Below, piece after piece: positions 51,021-59,941 of a stretch of DNA of 64,000 nucleotides. The stretch is taken from assembly GCA_965247175.1 (NCBI GenBank), contig OZ252006.1, forward strand, positions 1,426,001 through 1,490,000, given 5' to 3'. A program made the position numbers and the translations under genes. The DNA is from JANQMX01 sp965247175. Lineage in GTDB: Bacteria > Pseudomonadota > Alphaproteobacteria > Kiloniellales > DSM-21159. How positions within the stretch are numbered: position 1 is the stretch's first letter; every line of letters begins with the position of its first letter. The notes below the pieces were generated by a model that saw nothing but the letters and a program-made list of their open reading frames with translations, was not told the origin of the DNA and searched no databases.

Positions 51021-51198
51021 ACGTTGGCCTAAGGTGCCAAAACCAACCAGCCAGCTTGGCTCCAGTGGGCAATCAGATAGAACGAGACGATGCCTCGCAA
51101 TCTGCGCCGTCTCCCCGTTGACAGGACTGCAAGCCAACACTATTTTCCGCGCTCTCATCGAAATTCAAGGGGCCGGCCATCCGGCGTGAGTGATTGAA

Positions 51199-51324
51199 AT
51201 GAAGATCGTTAACTCGTTGAAAACGGCGAAGAAACGCGAGAGAAACTGCCGAGTTGTCCGGCGGCGCGGCCGCGTTTACGTGATCAACAAAAAGAATCCG
51301 CGCTTCAAGGCCCGCCAAGGCTAA
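51199..51324 (+). CDS. rpmJ: 50S ribosomal protein bL36
   Basis: A 41-residue protein starting MKIVNSLKTAKKRERNCRVV and ending KARQG, matching the L36 sequence of alphaproteobacteria, where the gene is normally found alone. It belongs to the type that lacks the zinc-binding four-cysteine set (only Cys17 is present), and so does not depend on zinc. It sits in the 23S rRNA-binding part of the large subunit. A terminator follows 26 nt downstream. Confidence 0.95.
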   Translation: MKIVNSLKTAKKRERNCRVVRRRGRVYVINKKNPRFKARQG

Positions 51325-51349
51325 AGACTCGCCCGGCTTTTGCTCTAGG

Positions 51350-51380
51350 CCCGCAGCCCGGTCCGGTCTGCGGGTTTTGT
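51350..51380 (+). terminator. Rho-independent terminator after rpmJ
   Basis: CCCGCAG (51350-51356) and CTGCGGG (51368-51374) form a 7-bp perfect stem with an 11-nt loop followed by TTTTG. The remaining 230 nt up to the next gene contain nothing else that I can identify. Confidence 0.75.
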
Positions 51381-51612
51381 CGTTTTCTTAACAGACTTCC
51401 AGGCAGCCTTGATTTGTCGGGCTGCGTCAGCGCGAGCATTGCTGGAATCAGAGAATTGCTCTAACGGTCTAAGACAGGACGTTAGCTTTTCGCTTTTTCT
51501 CTTTGCCGTAGCCCGCGGGCTGATGCAGGGGCACGACAAGAGAACGTTCGGCGCGGAGGGCGGCAAGCTCACCGCGTGACCGCGATTGGAGCAAGTGAGT
51601 GAGAGGCCCGTC

Positions 51613-52692
51613 ATGCTGATCGTGATCGGAGTGCTGCTGTCCTTGGGATGGCTGGCGCTTGGCCTGTTTTACCTTTGGAGCTTCGTCGGGCTGGAAAGCC
51701 TGGCCTTGCTGCCTCCCTACGAAGTTGCGCTGATGATCGTCGCCTTGATCGGGACGGTTGCGCTCTTCTGGTGCGTGGTCGCGACCATCAAAGGGGCGGC
51801 TCGCGAAAAGCGGCTGACGCAGCAAATCGAGGCGCTGGGCAAGCAGATCGACCTCTTGCGCCAAGACGGCTCCGGCAGTGACCTCGCGACAGGGCCGAGT
51901 GCAACAAAGACGGACAAGGCCAGCACCGCGCCTGCGCCGACAAAGACGGATCGCATCGCCCCCTCCAGCAGCGGTACTGCCAACCAGCCCACGGCCAAGC
52001 AGGTCGTCGATGCCGTGGCGAAGAATGGCGAAGCGGAGACGAAAGCCCCGCCGGTCCCAGTGCAGAGTGCCGGTACCAAGGTTGCCCTTGCAAAGGAACC
52101 GAGCCCCGGCATCACGGGCGCCGACAGTGTCGCCGGCACCGACTCATCCTCATCCAACGATACCGCGTCAGCAGAGCCGGCCAAGATCGCGAAGGCATCC
52201 GCCCCTCGCCCTTCACCGCTCAACGACGGACTGCCGCCTTTCAAAGCCGGCAAGAACGAACCGCGAGATGGCGAACTCATCTACGACATCCTGCGCCGCT
52301 CGGTGCGCGACCACCTCAACGACACGGCCATGGATATCGCCGCCGTCCTTTCGGCGCGCGAAGCCTACTCTGAAGCTCTGACCAAGCTGCGGCAGGGCAG
52401 CCGCGGCGCCTTCTTCCGCCTCGTCGCCAAGGACCTGGCCGATGGTGGCGAGACTGCGCGCGCACGGCTCGACCGGCTCAACGCCTGGCCGATGCTGGAC
52501 AGCTATAGCGATGACTACGGACGCCTGCTCGAAGCGGCCGGTGGCAAGGACACAAAGCTCGGTGCGCTGATCGAGAAGAGTGAGCTCGGCCAGCTCGGCG
52601 CCGCGGTCAACAGCTTCAAGTCCGCGGGCGATACTCCCGCGGCGAAGAGCGAGACGGTCGAGACCCGCGAACGGGCGCAGGGCAAGAGCTGA
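51613..52692 (+). CDS. Two-helix membrane protein with low-complexity middle and helical C-terminus
   Basis: A 359-residue protein from ATG 51613 (GTG 51595 is also in frame but too close to the GGAG). Two transmembrane segments occupy about residues 1-25 and 36-58. A coiled segment (REKRLTQQIEALGKQIDLL) follows, then about 130 residues rich in Ala, Pro, Thr, Ser and Lys, and a folded-looking C-terminal part (about 220-330) containing LIYDILRRSVRDHLNDTAMD. I do not recognise the family. Topology suggests a cytosolic tail tethered at the inner membrane. Confidence 0.7.
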   Translation: MLIVIGVLLSLGWLALGLFYLWSFVGLESLALLPPYEVALMIVALIGTVALFWCVVATIKGAAREKRLTQQIEALGKQIDLLRQDGSGSDLATGPSATKTDKASTAPAPTKTDRIAPSSSGTANQPTAKQVVDAVAKNGEAETKAPPVPVQSAGTKVALAKEPSPGITGADSVAGTDSSSSNDTASAEPAKIAKASAPRPSPLNDGLPPFKAGKNEPRDGELIYDILRRSVRDHLNDTAMDIAAVLSAREAYSEALTKLRQGSRGAFFRLVAKDLADGGETARARLDRLNAWPMLDSYSDDYGRLLEAAGGKDTKLGALIEKSELGQLGAAVNSFKSAGDTPAAKSETVETRERAQGKS

Positions 52693-52842
52693 CTCCTGCG
52701 GTCCCGAAAGGGCTGGTTCAGTTCACCTCTCGCATAAGCCCGGCTCATCCTTCAATGAGCTAAGCTCGCTTGTGGCGGCGATCGCGTCACGCGTAGCCTT
52801 TCCCGGCATCTGCTCCGACAGCGCAGTGAGGGAAAGCACCGC

Positions 52843-53445
52843 ATGCGTCTCTACGATTTCCTCGATTCCGGCAACGGCTACAAGGCGCGCCTGCTGCTGC
52901 ACAAGCTCGGGTTATCCTATGACCGCGTCGAGCTCGATATTCTAGAAGGCGCGACGCGAACCGAGGCCTTTCTGGTCAAGAACCCCAACGGTCGGGTGCC
53001 AGCCTTGGAGCTTGAAGACGGCACGGTCCTGCCGGAGTCCAACGCCATCCTGGTCTATCTTGCCGAAGGCAGCCGCTTCCTGCCGCAGGATCGCCTGGAG
53101 CGCGCCCAATGCCTGCAATGGATGTTCTTCGAGCAGTACAATCATGAGCCCTGCATTGCCGTCGCCCGCTTCATCCTGCTCCACACACCTGAGGACAGCC
53201 CGCGGCGGGCAGAGCTGCCGACGCTGGCCGAGAAAGGCAATGCGGCGCTGGGCGTGATGGAACGCCACCTCGAGGGACGCCAATACTTCGTCGGCGATCA
53301 ACTGAGCGTCGCCGATATCGCGCTCTACGCCTACACCCATGTCGCCGATCAAGGCGGCTTCGACCTCTCCGGCTATCCCAATGTGCAGGCGTGGCTGGAG
53401 CGCGTTAGAAGCGACAGCCCCCACATTCCGATCACCGCCGGCTGA
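52843..53445 (+). CDS. Glutathione S-transferase family protein
   Basis: A 200-residue two-domain GST. The thioredoxin-fold N-domain contains DFLDSGNGYKARLLLHKLGL and the glutathione-contact NGRVPALELEDGTVLPESNA (cis-Pro and Glu/Ser), and the all-helical C-domain includes YFVGDQLSVADIALYAYTHV. The catalytic residue is probably a serine or asparagine in SGNGYK. Substrate unknown. The downstream GNAT gene starts 14 nt after it and may be cotranscribed. Confidence 0.92.
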   Translation: MRLYDFLDSGNGYKARLLLHKLGLSYDRVELDILEGATRTEAFLVKNPNGRVPALELEDGTVLPESNAILVYLAEGSRFLPQDRLERAQCLQWMFFEQYNHEPCIAVARFILLHTPEDSPRRAELPTLAEKGNAALGVMERHLEGRQYFVGDQLSVADIALYAYTHVADQGGFDLSGYPNVQAWLERVRSDSPHIPITAG

Positions 53446-53458
53446 TGGCAGTCCGGCC

Positions 53459-54082
53459 ATGACCGCGGCCAGCTTTGCAGTCCAGCCTTTGACCGCTCAG
53501 CGCTGGGCCGACTTCGAAGCGGTCATGGGGCCCAAGGGCGGCTGTGGTGGTTGCTGGTGCATGCTGTGGCGTAGGCGCAAAGCCGACTTCGACAAACGTG
53601 TCGGCGACGGCAATCGAGAGGATATCCGAACCATCGTCGAACGTGGCGAGGAGCCGGGCCTGCTGGCCTATGAGGACGGCCGAGCAATCGGCTGGATCTC
53701 CCTTGCGCCGCGGGAGCGCTTCGTCCGGCTTGAGACCTCGCGGGTGCTGAAGCCGGTCGATGCAGAGCCTGTCTGGTCGGTCTCCTGCTTTCTGGTCGCG
53801 AAGGCTTGCCGCAACAAAGGCGTGGCGGAGAGTTTGCTGCGCGCGGCCTGCGACTTCGCCGGCGCGCGTGGCGCCGATATCCTCGAAGGCTATCCCATCG
53901 AGCCGAAGACGCGCCCCTACCCCACCACCTATGCCTGGACCGGCTTCGCCAGCGTCTTTCGCCGCGCCGGCTTCCAAGAAATCGCCCGCCGCTCCGAGAC
54001 CCGGCCGATCATGAGAAAGCACCTAGGCCAGGGAGCGCATATCTCCGCTCAGAACCAGGGCGGCGCGGGGATCGATTTGTAG
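53459..54082 (+). CDS. GNAT-family acetyltransferase with CGGCWC N-terminal motif
   Basis: A 207-residue protein from ATG 53459. The N-terminal GPKGGCGGCWCMLWRRRKAD (four cysteines in eleven residues) is typical of a GNAT subfamily often annotated as GCN5-related. The core has IGWISLAPRERFVRL and the acetyl-CoA loop VAKACRNKGVAESLLRAA. The C-terminal 34 nt overlap the convergent Anbu gene. Substrate unknown; the cysteines might bind a metal. Confidence 0.85.
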   Translation: MTAASFAVQPLTAQRWADFEAVMGPKGGCGGCWCMLWRRRKADFDKRVGDGNREDIRTIVERGEEPGLLAYEDGRAIGWISLAPRERFVRLETSRVLKPVDAEPVWSVSCFLVAKACRNKGVAESLLRAACDFAGARGADILEGYPIEPKTRPYPTTYAWTGFASVFRRAGFQEIARRSETRPIMRKHLGQGAHISAQNQGGAGIDL

Positions 54083-54786
54083 GCGGACTTGAGCGCCTCG
54101 GACCAGTTCTCCCGTATCAGGCGGAAGTACTCGTCTTCCTCGGTCAGACGTTGCTGCAGCCCGACCTCCAGGCTGTCGCGGCGGTAGACCAGCAAGTCCA
54201 CCGGCAGGCCGACGGTGAGGTTGGAGCGCAGCGTCGAATCCATGGAGATCAGCGCCAGCTTGACGCCGTCGGAGATGCTGGTGTGCGCCGTCACGGACCG
54301 ATCCAGGATGGGTTTGCCGTACTTGTGCTCGCCGACCTGTAGGAAGGGCGTGTCCGCCGTGGCTTCGATGAAGTTGCCGGCAGAGTAGATCTGAAACAGA
54401 CGCATGCGCCGGCCGGCGATCTGCCCGGCCAGCAGGATCGAGAGATCGAAGGGCACACTCTGTGCCTTCATGGCCTCGCCATCGCGCATGTAAACGTCGC
54501 GGATGGCCTCGCCCGTGAGCTGCGCCGCCTTGAACATGGTCGGCACCTCGGAGAGCGTCGCCCCCTTGCCCAAGGTCTCCGAATCGAAGCCCTCGGTCAC
54601 CAAATTGACCACCGTCTGGGTCAGCGCCAGGTTGCCGGCGGACATCATGACGATCACCCGCTCACCGGGCTCGGCGATGACGTGCATCTTGGAGAAGGTC
54701 GAGATGTGGTCGACACCGGCGTTGGTCCGCGTGTCTGAGAGCAGCACCAGGCCTTCGTCCAAATGCAAACCGACGCAATAGGTCAT
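54049..54786 (-). CDS. Anbu, proteasome-related Ntn hydrolase
   Basis: A 245-residue proteasome beta-subunit homologue. After Met removal, Thr2 becomes the N-terminal nucleophile (MTYCVGLHL); Asp18 (SDTRTNAGVD) and Lys33 (TFSKMHV) complete the proteasome-type triad. The length matches Anbu rather than HslV (about 175 residues). Anbu forms open-ring or helical assemblies whose substrate is not settled. It is the last gene of a four-gene cluster (with transglutaminase-like, alpha-E and ATP-grasp genes) known from many proteobacteria. Confidence 0.92.
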   Translation of the reverse strand: MTYCVGLHLDEGLVLLSDTRTNAGVDHISTFSKMHVIAEPGERVIVMMSAGNLALTQTVVNLVTEGFDSETLGKGATLSEVPTMFKAAQLTGEAIRDVYMRDGEAMKAQSVPFDLSILLAGQIAGRRMRLFQIYSAGNFIEATADTPFLQVGEHKYGKPILDRSVTAHTSISDGVKLALISMDSTLRSNLTVGLPVDLLVYRRDSLEVGLQQRLTEEDEYFRLIRENWSEALKSAYKSIPAPPWF

Positions 54787-54806
54787 GGCGTTCCCTTGAA
54801 TTGTCC

Positions 54807-55640
54807 TCATGACATCACCTGCTGCTGGGTCTGCTCCTGCCCAGCAAGGGCGGTGACCTTGACGGAGACCTCGAGTGTTTCCCGCGCCGTCCCCTGCCGC
54901 AAGCCTCTCAGCGGCGCGGCCGACCAGTAATCCAAACCGACCGCCGTCCGGACGTAGGCCGCCGTCGGCGACACCCCGTTGGCCGGGTCGAAGCCGACCC
55001 AGCCGAGGTCCGGAACGAAGGCCTCCGCCCAGGCGTGACTGGCCTCGAAGTTCTCCTCGCTGCCGGTCCAGAGATAGCCGCTGACATAGCGCGCCGGCAC
55101 GCCGAGCAGGCGCGCACAGGCGATGAAAACGTGGGCATGGTCCTGGCACACGCCGCGGCCGGCCGCCAGGGCCTCGCTGGCCGTGGTGGCGGCATGGGTT
55201 TCCCCGATCTCGTAGATCACCCGCTGGGGGATACGCACCATCAGGTCATGCAGCCGGTCGATCAGGCTGCTGAACCCCTCGCCTTCCGCCGCAAGCGCCT
55301 GCAAGGCCTCGCACGGCTCCGTCAGAGGCGTGATGCGTTGGTAGAAGAAGGCCGGCAAGGGCTCCGGCGCACTGACCACGCCGTTCAGGTCGTGGGTCTC
55401 AACCTCACCGGAAACGACAATGGCAGCCTGCTGGTGCCAGCGATTGACGGTGTGGCAGTGGATGATGTTGCCGTAACCGTCGACATAACTGGGCAGCTCG
55501 CTCCCCGTCTCTCCCGTGACGGACCAGCGGAGGACTTTCAGGCCCTCAAAGGGCCGCGGAGAAAGGCGAATGTTCTGAATGGCATAGGCAATGGGCGCAT
55601 CGTAGCGATAGGCCGTGCGGTGCTGAACCTGCAGTCGCAT
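54807..55640 (-). CDS. Transglutaminase-like protein of the Anbu cluster
   Basis: A 277-residue protein from ATG 55640 with an N-terminal beta domain (bacterial transglutaminase-like N-terminal region, RLQVQHRTAYRYDAPIAYA) and a transglutaminase-core domain. The catalytic triad is Cys165 in GRGVCQDHAHVF, His202 in SHAWAEAFVPD and Asp218 in GFDPANG. It could make or cut isopeptide bonds, consistent with a peptide-ligating pathway. Its gene ends 20 nt upstream of Anbu. Confidence 0.92.
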   Translation of the reverse strand: MRLQVQHRTAYRYDAPIAYAIQNIRLSPRPFEGLKVLRWSVTGETGSELPSYVDGYGNIIHCHTVNRWHQQAAIVVSGEVETHDLNGVVSAPEPLPAFFYQRITPLTEPCEALQALAAEGEGFSSLIDRLHDLMVRIPQRVIYEIGETHAATTASEALAAGRGVCQDHAHVFIACARLLGVPARYVSGYLWTGSEENFEASHAWAEAFVPDLGWVGFDPANGVSPTAAYVRTAVGLDYWSAAPLRGLRQGTARETLEVSVKVTALAGQEQTQQQVMS

Positions 55641-55675
55641 CCTCTCGGCACTCCCCAAAACTGCCTGTAGCGGGC

Positions 55676-56614
55676 CTACATCAAATAGAAGCGCTGAATT
55701 TCCTTCCCCAGCACGATGGAGCGATCGATCGTCTCGGTCAGGAACTCGTGCAAACCACTATCGAAAACGTCCTGGATTCTGCCATAGCGGAGTCGGGCGT
55801 GGAACTCGCCCGCCAGCCGATGGCATTCCCCCGTCTGGCCGCCATACTGCCCCGCCAGGAGATCGAGATTACCCGTGACTTGGTCATAGCAGCCGCGCAA
55901 GGAGCGCGGGAGCTGTGGCTGGAGAATGAGCAGCTCCGCCACATTCCAGGGCGAGATGCGATCGCGGTAGAAGCGGTGATAGGCCCTAAGCGCCGAGACA
56001 GCGCGCAGGATGGCCCGCCAGTGGTAGTAGTCGAGCAGGCCGCCGACCTGCTCATACTCCGGCAGCAAGACGTGGTACTTGACGTCGAGAATACGGGCCG
56101 TGTTGTCGGCACGCTCGAGATAGGTGCCCAAGCGGCAGAAATAGAAGGCATCGCCGCGCAACATGGTGTTGTTGTAGGCGCCGTTGAACTGGAGCGCCCG
56201 GCGCTTCACCCAGCTCAGCATATTGTCGAGGTTCTCGATGGCGAAGCGCTGCCGGCCGGCTACCTGGATATCGAGCCAGGTGCCGTTGATCGCCTCCCAG
56301 CTGTCCACGGTCAGCGCGGTGCGGACGCTGCGGGCGTTCTGACGGGCCGTCGAGAGGCAGGAGTAGATGCTGGAGGGGTTGTCCGGGTCGCGCGCCAGAT
56401 AGTCGACCACGTTGCGCGCCGTCACCTCGTCGTACTTGGCGAAATAGCCGGCTTCGCAGCCCGAGGCGATCAGCGCCGAGTTCCACTCGGTCCGGCCCTC
56501 ACGCGACTTCATGCCCGACATCTGCAAGGCGACCTCGAGCAGGCGTGCGACGAACTCCGCGCGCTCGACGTAGCGCGCCATCCAGAAGAGGTTGTTGGCG
56601 GTGCGGCTGAGCAT
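55676..56614 (-). CDS. Alpha-E domain protein of the Anbu cluster
   Basis: A 312-residue all-helical protein of the DUF403/alpha-E family, with the N-terminal LSRTANNLFWMARYVERAEF that is the family hallmark and a second conserved FYFCRLGTYLERADNTARIL. The family is of unknown activity and always accompanies ATP-grasp genes of the next type. The start overlaps the stop of the upstream ATP-grasp gene by one nt (TGATG). Probably a binding partner or regulator of the ATP-grasp enzyme. Confidence 0.9.
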   Translation of the reverse strand: MLSRTANNLFWMARYVERAEFVARLLEVALQMSGMKSREGRTEWNSALIASGCEAGYFAKYDEVTARNVVDYLARDPDNPSSIYSCLSTARQNARSVRTALTVDSWEAINGTWLDIQVAGRQRFAIENLDNMLSWVKRRALQFNGAYNNTMLRGDAFYFCRLGTYLERADNTARILDVKYHVLLPEYEQVGGLLDYYHWRAILRAVSALRAYHRFYRDRISPWNVAELLILQPQLPRSLRGCYDQVTGNLDLLAGQYGGQTGECHRLAGEFHARLRYGRIQDVFDSGLHEFLTETIDRSIVLGKEIQRFYLM

Positions 56615-58071
56615 CAGTCGGCCGCGGCGTCCGGAAGGTCGATCACCCAAGTGTCCTTGGTGCCGCCGCCCTGGCTGGAGTTGACCACGAGGGAGCCTTC
56701 GCGCAGAGCCACGCGGGTCAAGCCGCCCGGCACCACCCGAACCCGGTCGCCAACCAGGACGAAGGGCCTGAGATCGACGTGCCGCGGCGCGATGCCGGTC
56801 TCGACGAAGGTAGGACAGGTGGAGAGCGACAAGGTCGGCTGGGCGATGTAGGCCTCCGGCTTGGCCTTGATGCGCGCCGCGAACTCCCCGAGCTCCGCCT
56901 CGCTCGCGCGCGGTCCGACGATCATGCCGTAGCCGCCGGAGCCGTGCACCAGCTTGACCACCAGCTCGGACAAATTGTCGAGAACGTAGCGCCGCTCCTC
57001 CTCCTTGGCGCAGCTGTAGGTGGGCACGTTGTTCAGCATCGGCTCTTCGCCGAGATAGAAGCGCACCATCTCCGGGACATAGGTATAAATCGCCTTGTCG
57101 TCGCAGATGCCGGCCCCGGGCGCGTTGGCCAGGGTGACGTTGCCGGTCCGGTAGGCCTGCATCAGGCCGGCCACGCCGAGCATGGAGTCGGGGTTGAAGG
57201 TCAGCGGATCGAGAAAGGCGTCATCGATGCGCCGATAGATGACATCGACCCGCCGCAGGCCTCCGGTGGTGCGCATATAGACCACGGCATCCTCGACGAT
57301 CAGGTCGCTGCCCTCGACCAGCTCCACACCCATCTCATCGGCCAGGAAGGAGTGCTCGTAGTAGGCGCTGTTGTACTGCCCCGGCGTCAGCAGGACGATG
57401 GTCGGCTCCCCGTTGCAGCGCGCCGGCGCGACCGAACGCAGGGTCTCGAGCAGCTCGTCGGGATAGTGCGAGACCGGTCGCACGGCGTGCTGGCCAAAGA
57501 GCTCGGGGAACAGCCGCATGGTGACCTCGCGGTCCTCCAGCATGTAGGAGACGCCGGAGGGCGTGCGGCAGTTGTCCTCCAGCACGAAGAACTCCTTGGG
57601 ACCGGTGCGCACAATGTCGATGCCGGCGATATGCGTGTAGACGCCTTGAGGCACGCTGAAGCCCTGCATCTCGGCTTCGAAGCTCTCGTTGTGCAGCACC
57701 AGGGCGTCTGGGACCTTGCCGGCCTTGACGATCTCCCGCTCGTTGTAGACGTCGGCGACGAAGGCGTTTAGGGCCTGCACCCGCTGCACAAGGCCGCGCT
57801 CCAGGAAGTCCCATTCCTGCCCGTCGAGAATTCGTGGGATGAGATCGAAGGGAATGAGCCGCTCGGGATCGCCGCCTTCGGTGTAGACGGCGAAGGTGAT
57901 TCCGATCTGCCGAAAGAGCTGCTCGGCCTCCTCCCGTTTTAGGCGCAGCAGCTCGCTCTCCGCCCCGTCCAGCCAGCTCCGAATGACCCGGTATTGCGGG
58001 CGGCAGTCGGTGCCTGGGCCGCCCATCTCATCGAAGCTCTGCGCCAGTTGGCGCCCCTGTTCCATATCCAT
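56614..58071 (-). CDS. Circularly permuted ATP-grasp protein of the Anbu cluster
   Basis: A 485-residue protein of the COG2308 type (DUF404/DUF407), from ATG 58071. Visible marks are GVYTHIAGIDIVRTGPKEFF and VLEDNCRTPSGVSYMLEDRE in the N-terminal part, and VVKLVHGSGGYGMIVGPRA and LRPFVLVGDRVRVVPGGLTR in the C-terminal part, typical for a permuted ATP-grasp fold. ATP-grasp enzymes ligate carboxylates to amines, so it may build a peptide-like compound handled by the transglutaminase-like and Anbu proteins; this is inference. Confidence 0.92.
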   Translation of the reverse strand: MDMEQGRQLAQSFDEMGGPGTDCRPQYRVIRSWLDGAESELLRLKREEAEQLFRQIGITFAVYTEGGDPERLIPFDLIPRILDGQEWDFLERGLVQRVQALNAFVADVYNEREIVKAGKVPDALVLHNESFEAEMQGFSVPQGVYTHIAGIDIVRTGPKEFFVLEDNCRTPSGVSYMLEDREVTMRLFPELFGQHAVRPVSHYPDELLETLRSVAPARCNGEPTIVLLTPGQYNSAYYEHSFLADEMGVELVEGSDLIVEDAVVYMRTTGGLRRVDVIYRRIDDAFLDPLTFNPDSMLGVAGLMQAYRTGNVTLANAPGAGICDDKAIYTYVPEMVRFYLGEEPMLNNVPTYSCAKEEERRYVLDNLSELVVKLVHGSGGYGMIVGPRASEAELGEFAARIKAKPEAYIAQPTLSLSTCPTFVETGIAPRHVDLRPFVLVGDRVRVVPGGLTRVALREGSLVVNSSQGGGTKDTWVIDLPDAAAD

Positions 58072-58154
58072 GGTGCCAGCATGGCGGTCCAGGCGTGGTC
58101 CGGTCAATTGCGCGTTGCAGCAATACCGCTGAAAACGTGAGGAAGTGCGCCAGA

Positions 58155-58877
58155 TCAGGCTGCGTCGTGGAAGATGACACCGAGGGTGAAGCGCTCGCCC
58201 GAACGAACTTCGCTGACACCGTGGCGCATGGTGACCCGGTGGAAGCCGCGGGCGCCCAGCGCTGGCCGCTGATTGACGCTGAAGATCACCGCTTGGCCCT
58301 GCTGGAGAGGCACCACCTGGACCCGCGACTGGACGCGCGCACGCTGCTCGGTCAGCACGAACTCGCCGCCTTCGAACTCCCCGCCCTCCTCTCCGCTGTC
58401 GGGTCGGCTCAGCAAGATCGCCATCTGCAGCGGGAAATGCAGCGGCCCGTAGAGGTCCTGATGCAGACGGTTGTAGTCCCCTGGCCCGTAACGGAGCATC
58501 AGGGGAGTTGGCAGGCACTGTCCAGCCTCATGGCACTGGGCGAGGTAGGCACTCAGTGTGTCTGGAAAGCTTGGGGGCCGTCCGAGCGCTTCTTCCCAAC
58601 GGTTGGCCAACCTCGCCAGAGGCGGATAGCAGGCTTGGCGCAAGGCCTCGACCGTGTCCGGCAGGGGATTTGCGAAGTACTGGTACTCCCCCCGTCCGTA
58701 GCTCTGGCGCGCCATCACCACGCGCTTGCGGAAGCGCGCCTCGTCGTCGTAGAGCCCGCGCAGCGACCGGCAGGTCGCCTCGTCCAGCAGAGGCGGCGTC
58801 ACCACGAAGCCGCGCTCATCGATCGCCGCGATGAGCTTTGGCCAGTCAAGGCGCGAGAGTGCGAGGATACCTTTCAT
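58155..58877 (-). CDS. 2-Oxoglutarate/Fe(II) oxygenase, prolyl-hydroxylase-like fold
   Basis: A 240-residue oxygenase. Iron ligands are His139 and Asp141 in RLHQDLYGPL and the distal His219 in MRHGVSEVRSGERF; Arg229 binds 2-oxoglutarate. The pattern is that of prolyl-4-hydroxylase-like bacterial enzymes (COG3826 type). The gene lies 83 nt upstream of the Anbu-cluster ATP-grasp gene on the same strand and may belong to its transcription unit; its start overlaps the DMT exporter stop (ATGA). Substrate unknown. Confidence 0.85.
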   Translation of the reverse strand: MKGILALSRLDWPKLIAAIDERGFVVTPPLLDEATCRSLRGLYDDEARFRKRVVMARQSYGRGEYQYFANPLPDTVEALRQACYPPLARLANRWEEALGRPPSFPDTLSAYLAQCHEAGQCLPTPLMLRYGPGDYNRLHQDLYGPLHFPLQMAILLSRPDSGEEGGEFEGGEFVLTEQRARVQSRVQVVPLQQGQAVIFSVNQRPALGARGFHRVTMRHGVSEVRSGERFTLGVIFHDAA

Positions 58878-59803
58878 TGTCCCTTCTCCTGCAGGCCATG
58901 GGACAGCTTGGCCGCTCCGGCCCGCCCCTGCGCCTGAACCGCGGCAAGTCCCGCGAAGATGAATGCGAGGCCGAGCAGCGCGTTCAGCTCCAGCGGCTCA
59001 TTGAGGAATAGCACGCCGAGCGCCATGGCACTGGGCGGAATGAGGAACGTGACCAGCATCAGGTTGACGGCACCGGCCCGGGCCAGGATCTCGAAGTAGA
59101 GAAGATAGGCGAGCGAGGTGCTGAGCAGGCCGAGGCCGAGCAGCGCCATCAGAACGGAGGGCGCCGGCAGCGCAATCGGTAGCGGTTCGACCAGCAACGC
59201 CAGCGGCAGCATGACTGCGGAGGAGCAGATCAGCATGCCGGTTGCGGCGACGGCCGGCGACAGACGCCGCAAGCGCCGGCCCCAGACGCTGGCAAAGGCA
59301 TAGGAGCAGGCTGCGCCGAGCACCGCGAGCTGTCCCCAGAGGCTTCCGCCTGCGCCCTCGCCCAGGTCCGGCCCAATCAGAACGGCCACCCCGACAAGTC
59401 CGAGCAGGACACCGAGGCTTTTGAGCGGCGTCAGCCGCTCATCCTGGGTGCAGAGATGCGCGACGACGAGCGTAAAGAGCGGCGTGGTGGCGTTGAAGAT
59501 GGAGGCCAGCCCGCTGTCGATACGCACCTGCCCCCAGGCGATCAGACTGAAGGGGATGGCGTTGTTCAAGAGCCCCATGACGAAGAGCGCCCACCAGTCC
59601 GAGAGCCTGTCGGGCAAGCGCAGGCCACGCAACTTCAGAAAGAGCAGCAAGCCAAGCGCGCCGAGACCGACGCGGACGGCGACCACCGTGTAAGGCCCGA
59701 GCCCGTCCAGCCCGATCTCGACGAAAAAGAACGACCCGCCCCACACCAGGGACAGCGCCAGCAGCAATGCCCATTCCGTCAATCCCATGCGCTGGCCGCC
59801 CAT
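58874..59803 (-). CDS. DMT-superfamily exporter (EamA domains)
   Basis: A 309-residue membrane protein with two EamA repeats and ten predicted helices, from ATG 59803 (GGAG at seven nt). EWALLLALSLVWGGSFFFVE opens the first repeat and MLVTFLIPPSAMALGVLFLN marks the second. It exports small metabolites. Translationally coupled to the oxygenase gene by an ATGA overlap. It is divergent from the acetyltransferase gene at 59942. Confidence 0.9.
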   Translation of the reverse strand: MGGQRMGLTEWALLLALSLVWGGSFFFVEIGLDGLGPYTVVAVRVGLGALGLLLFLKLRGLRLPDRLSDWWALFVMGLLNNAIPFSLIAWGQVRIDSGLASIFNATTPLFTLVVAHLCTQDERLTPLKSLGVLLGLVGVAVLIGPDLGEGAGGSLWGQLAVLGAACSYAFASVWGRRLRRLSPAVAATGMLICSSAVMLPLALLVEPLPIALPAPSVLMALLGLGLLSTSLAYLLYFEILARAGAVNLMLVTFLIPPSAMALGVLFLNEPLELNALLGLAFIFAGLAAVQAQGRAGAAKLSHGLQEKGQ

Positions 59804-59941
59804 GCTCACTCCGCTAGCTTCGAAGGCATCACCAAACTCCCGTGTAGTTCGCGGGCCAGCCCTGTTCTATCCGGGTCTTGTGCGGGAGCAGCGGCTCTGC
59901 GTTATCCTATCGGCAGTAGCCAGTGCAAAGCAGCCACGGCC

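Noticed and set aside
52742..52760. GCTCAT...ATGAGC repeat upstream of the GST gene
   Set aside because: Six-bp arms without T-run or conserved context; not distinguishable from chance.
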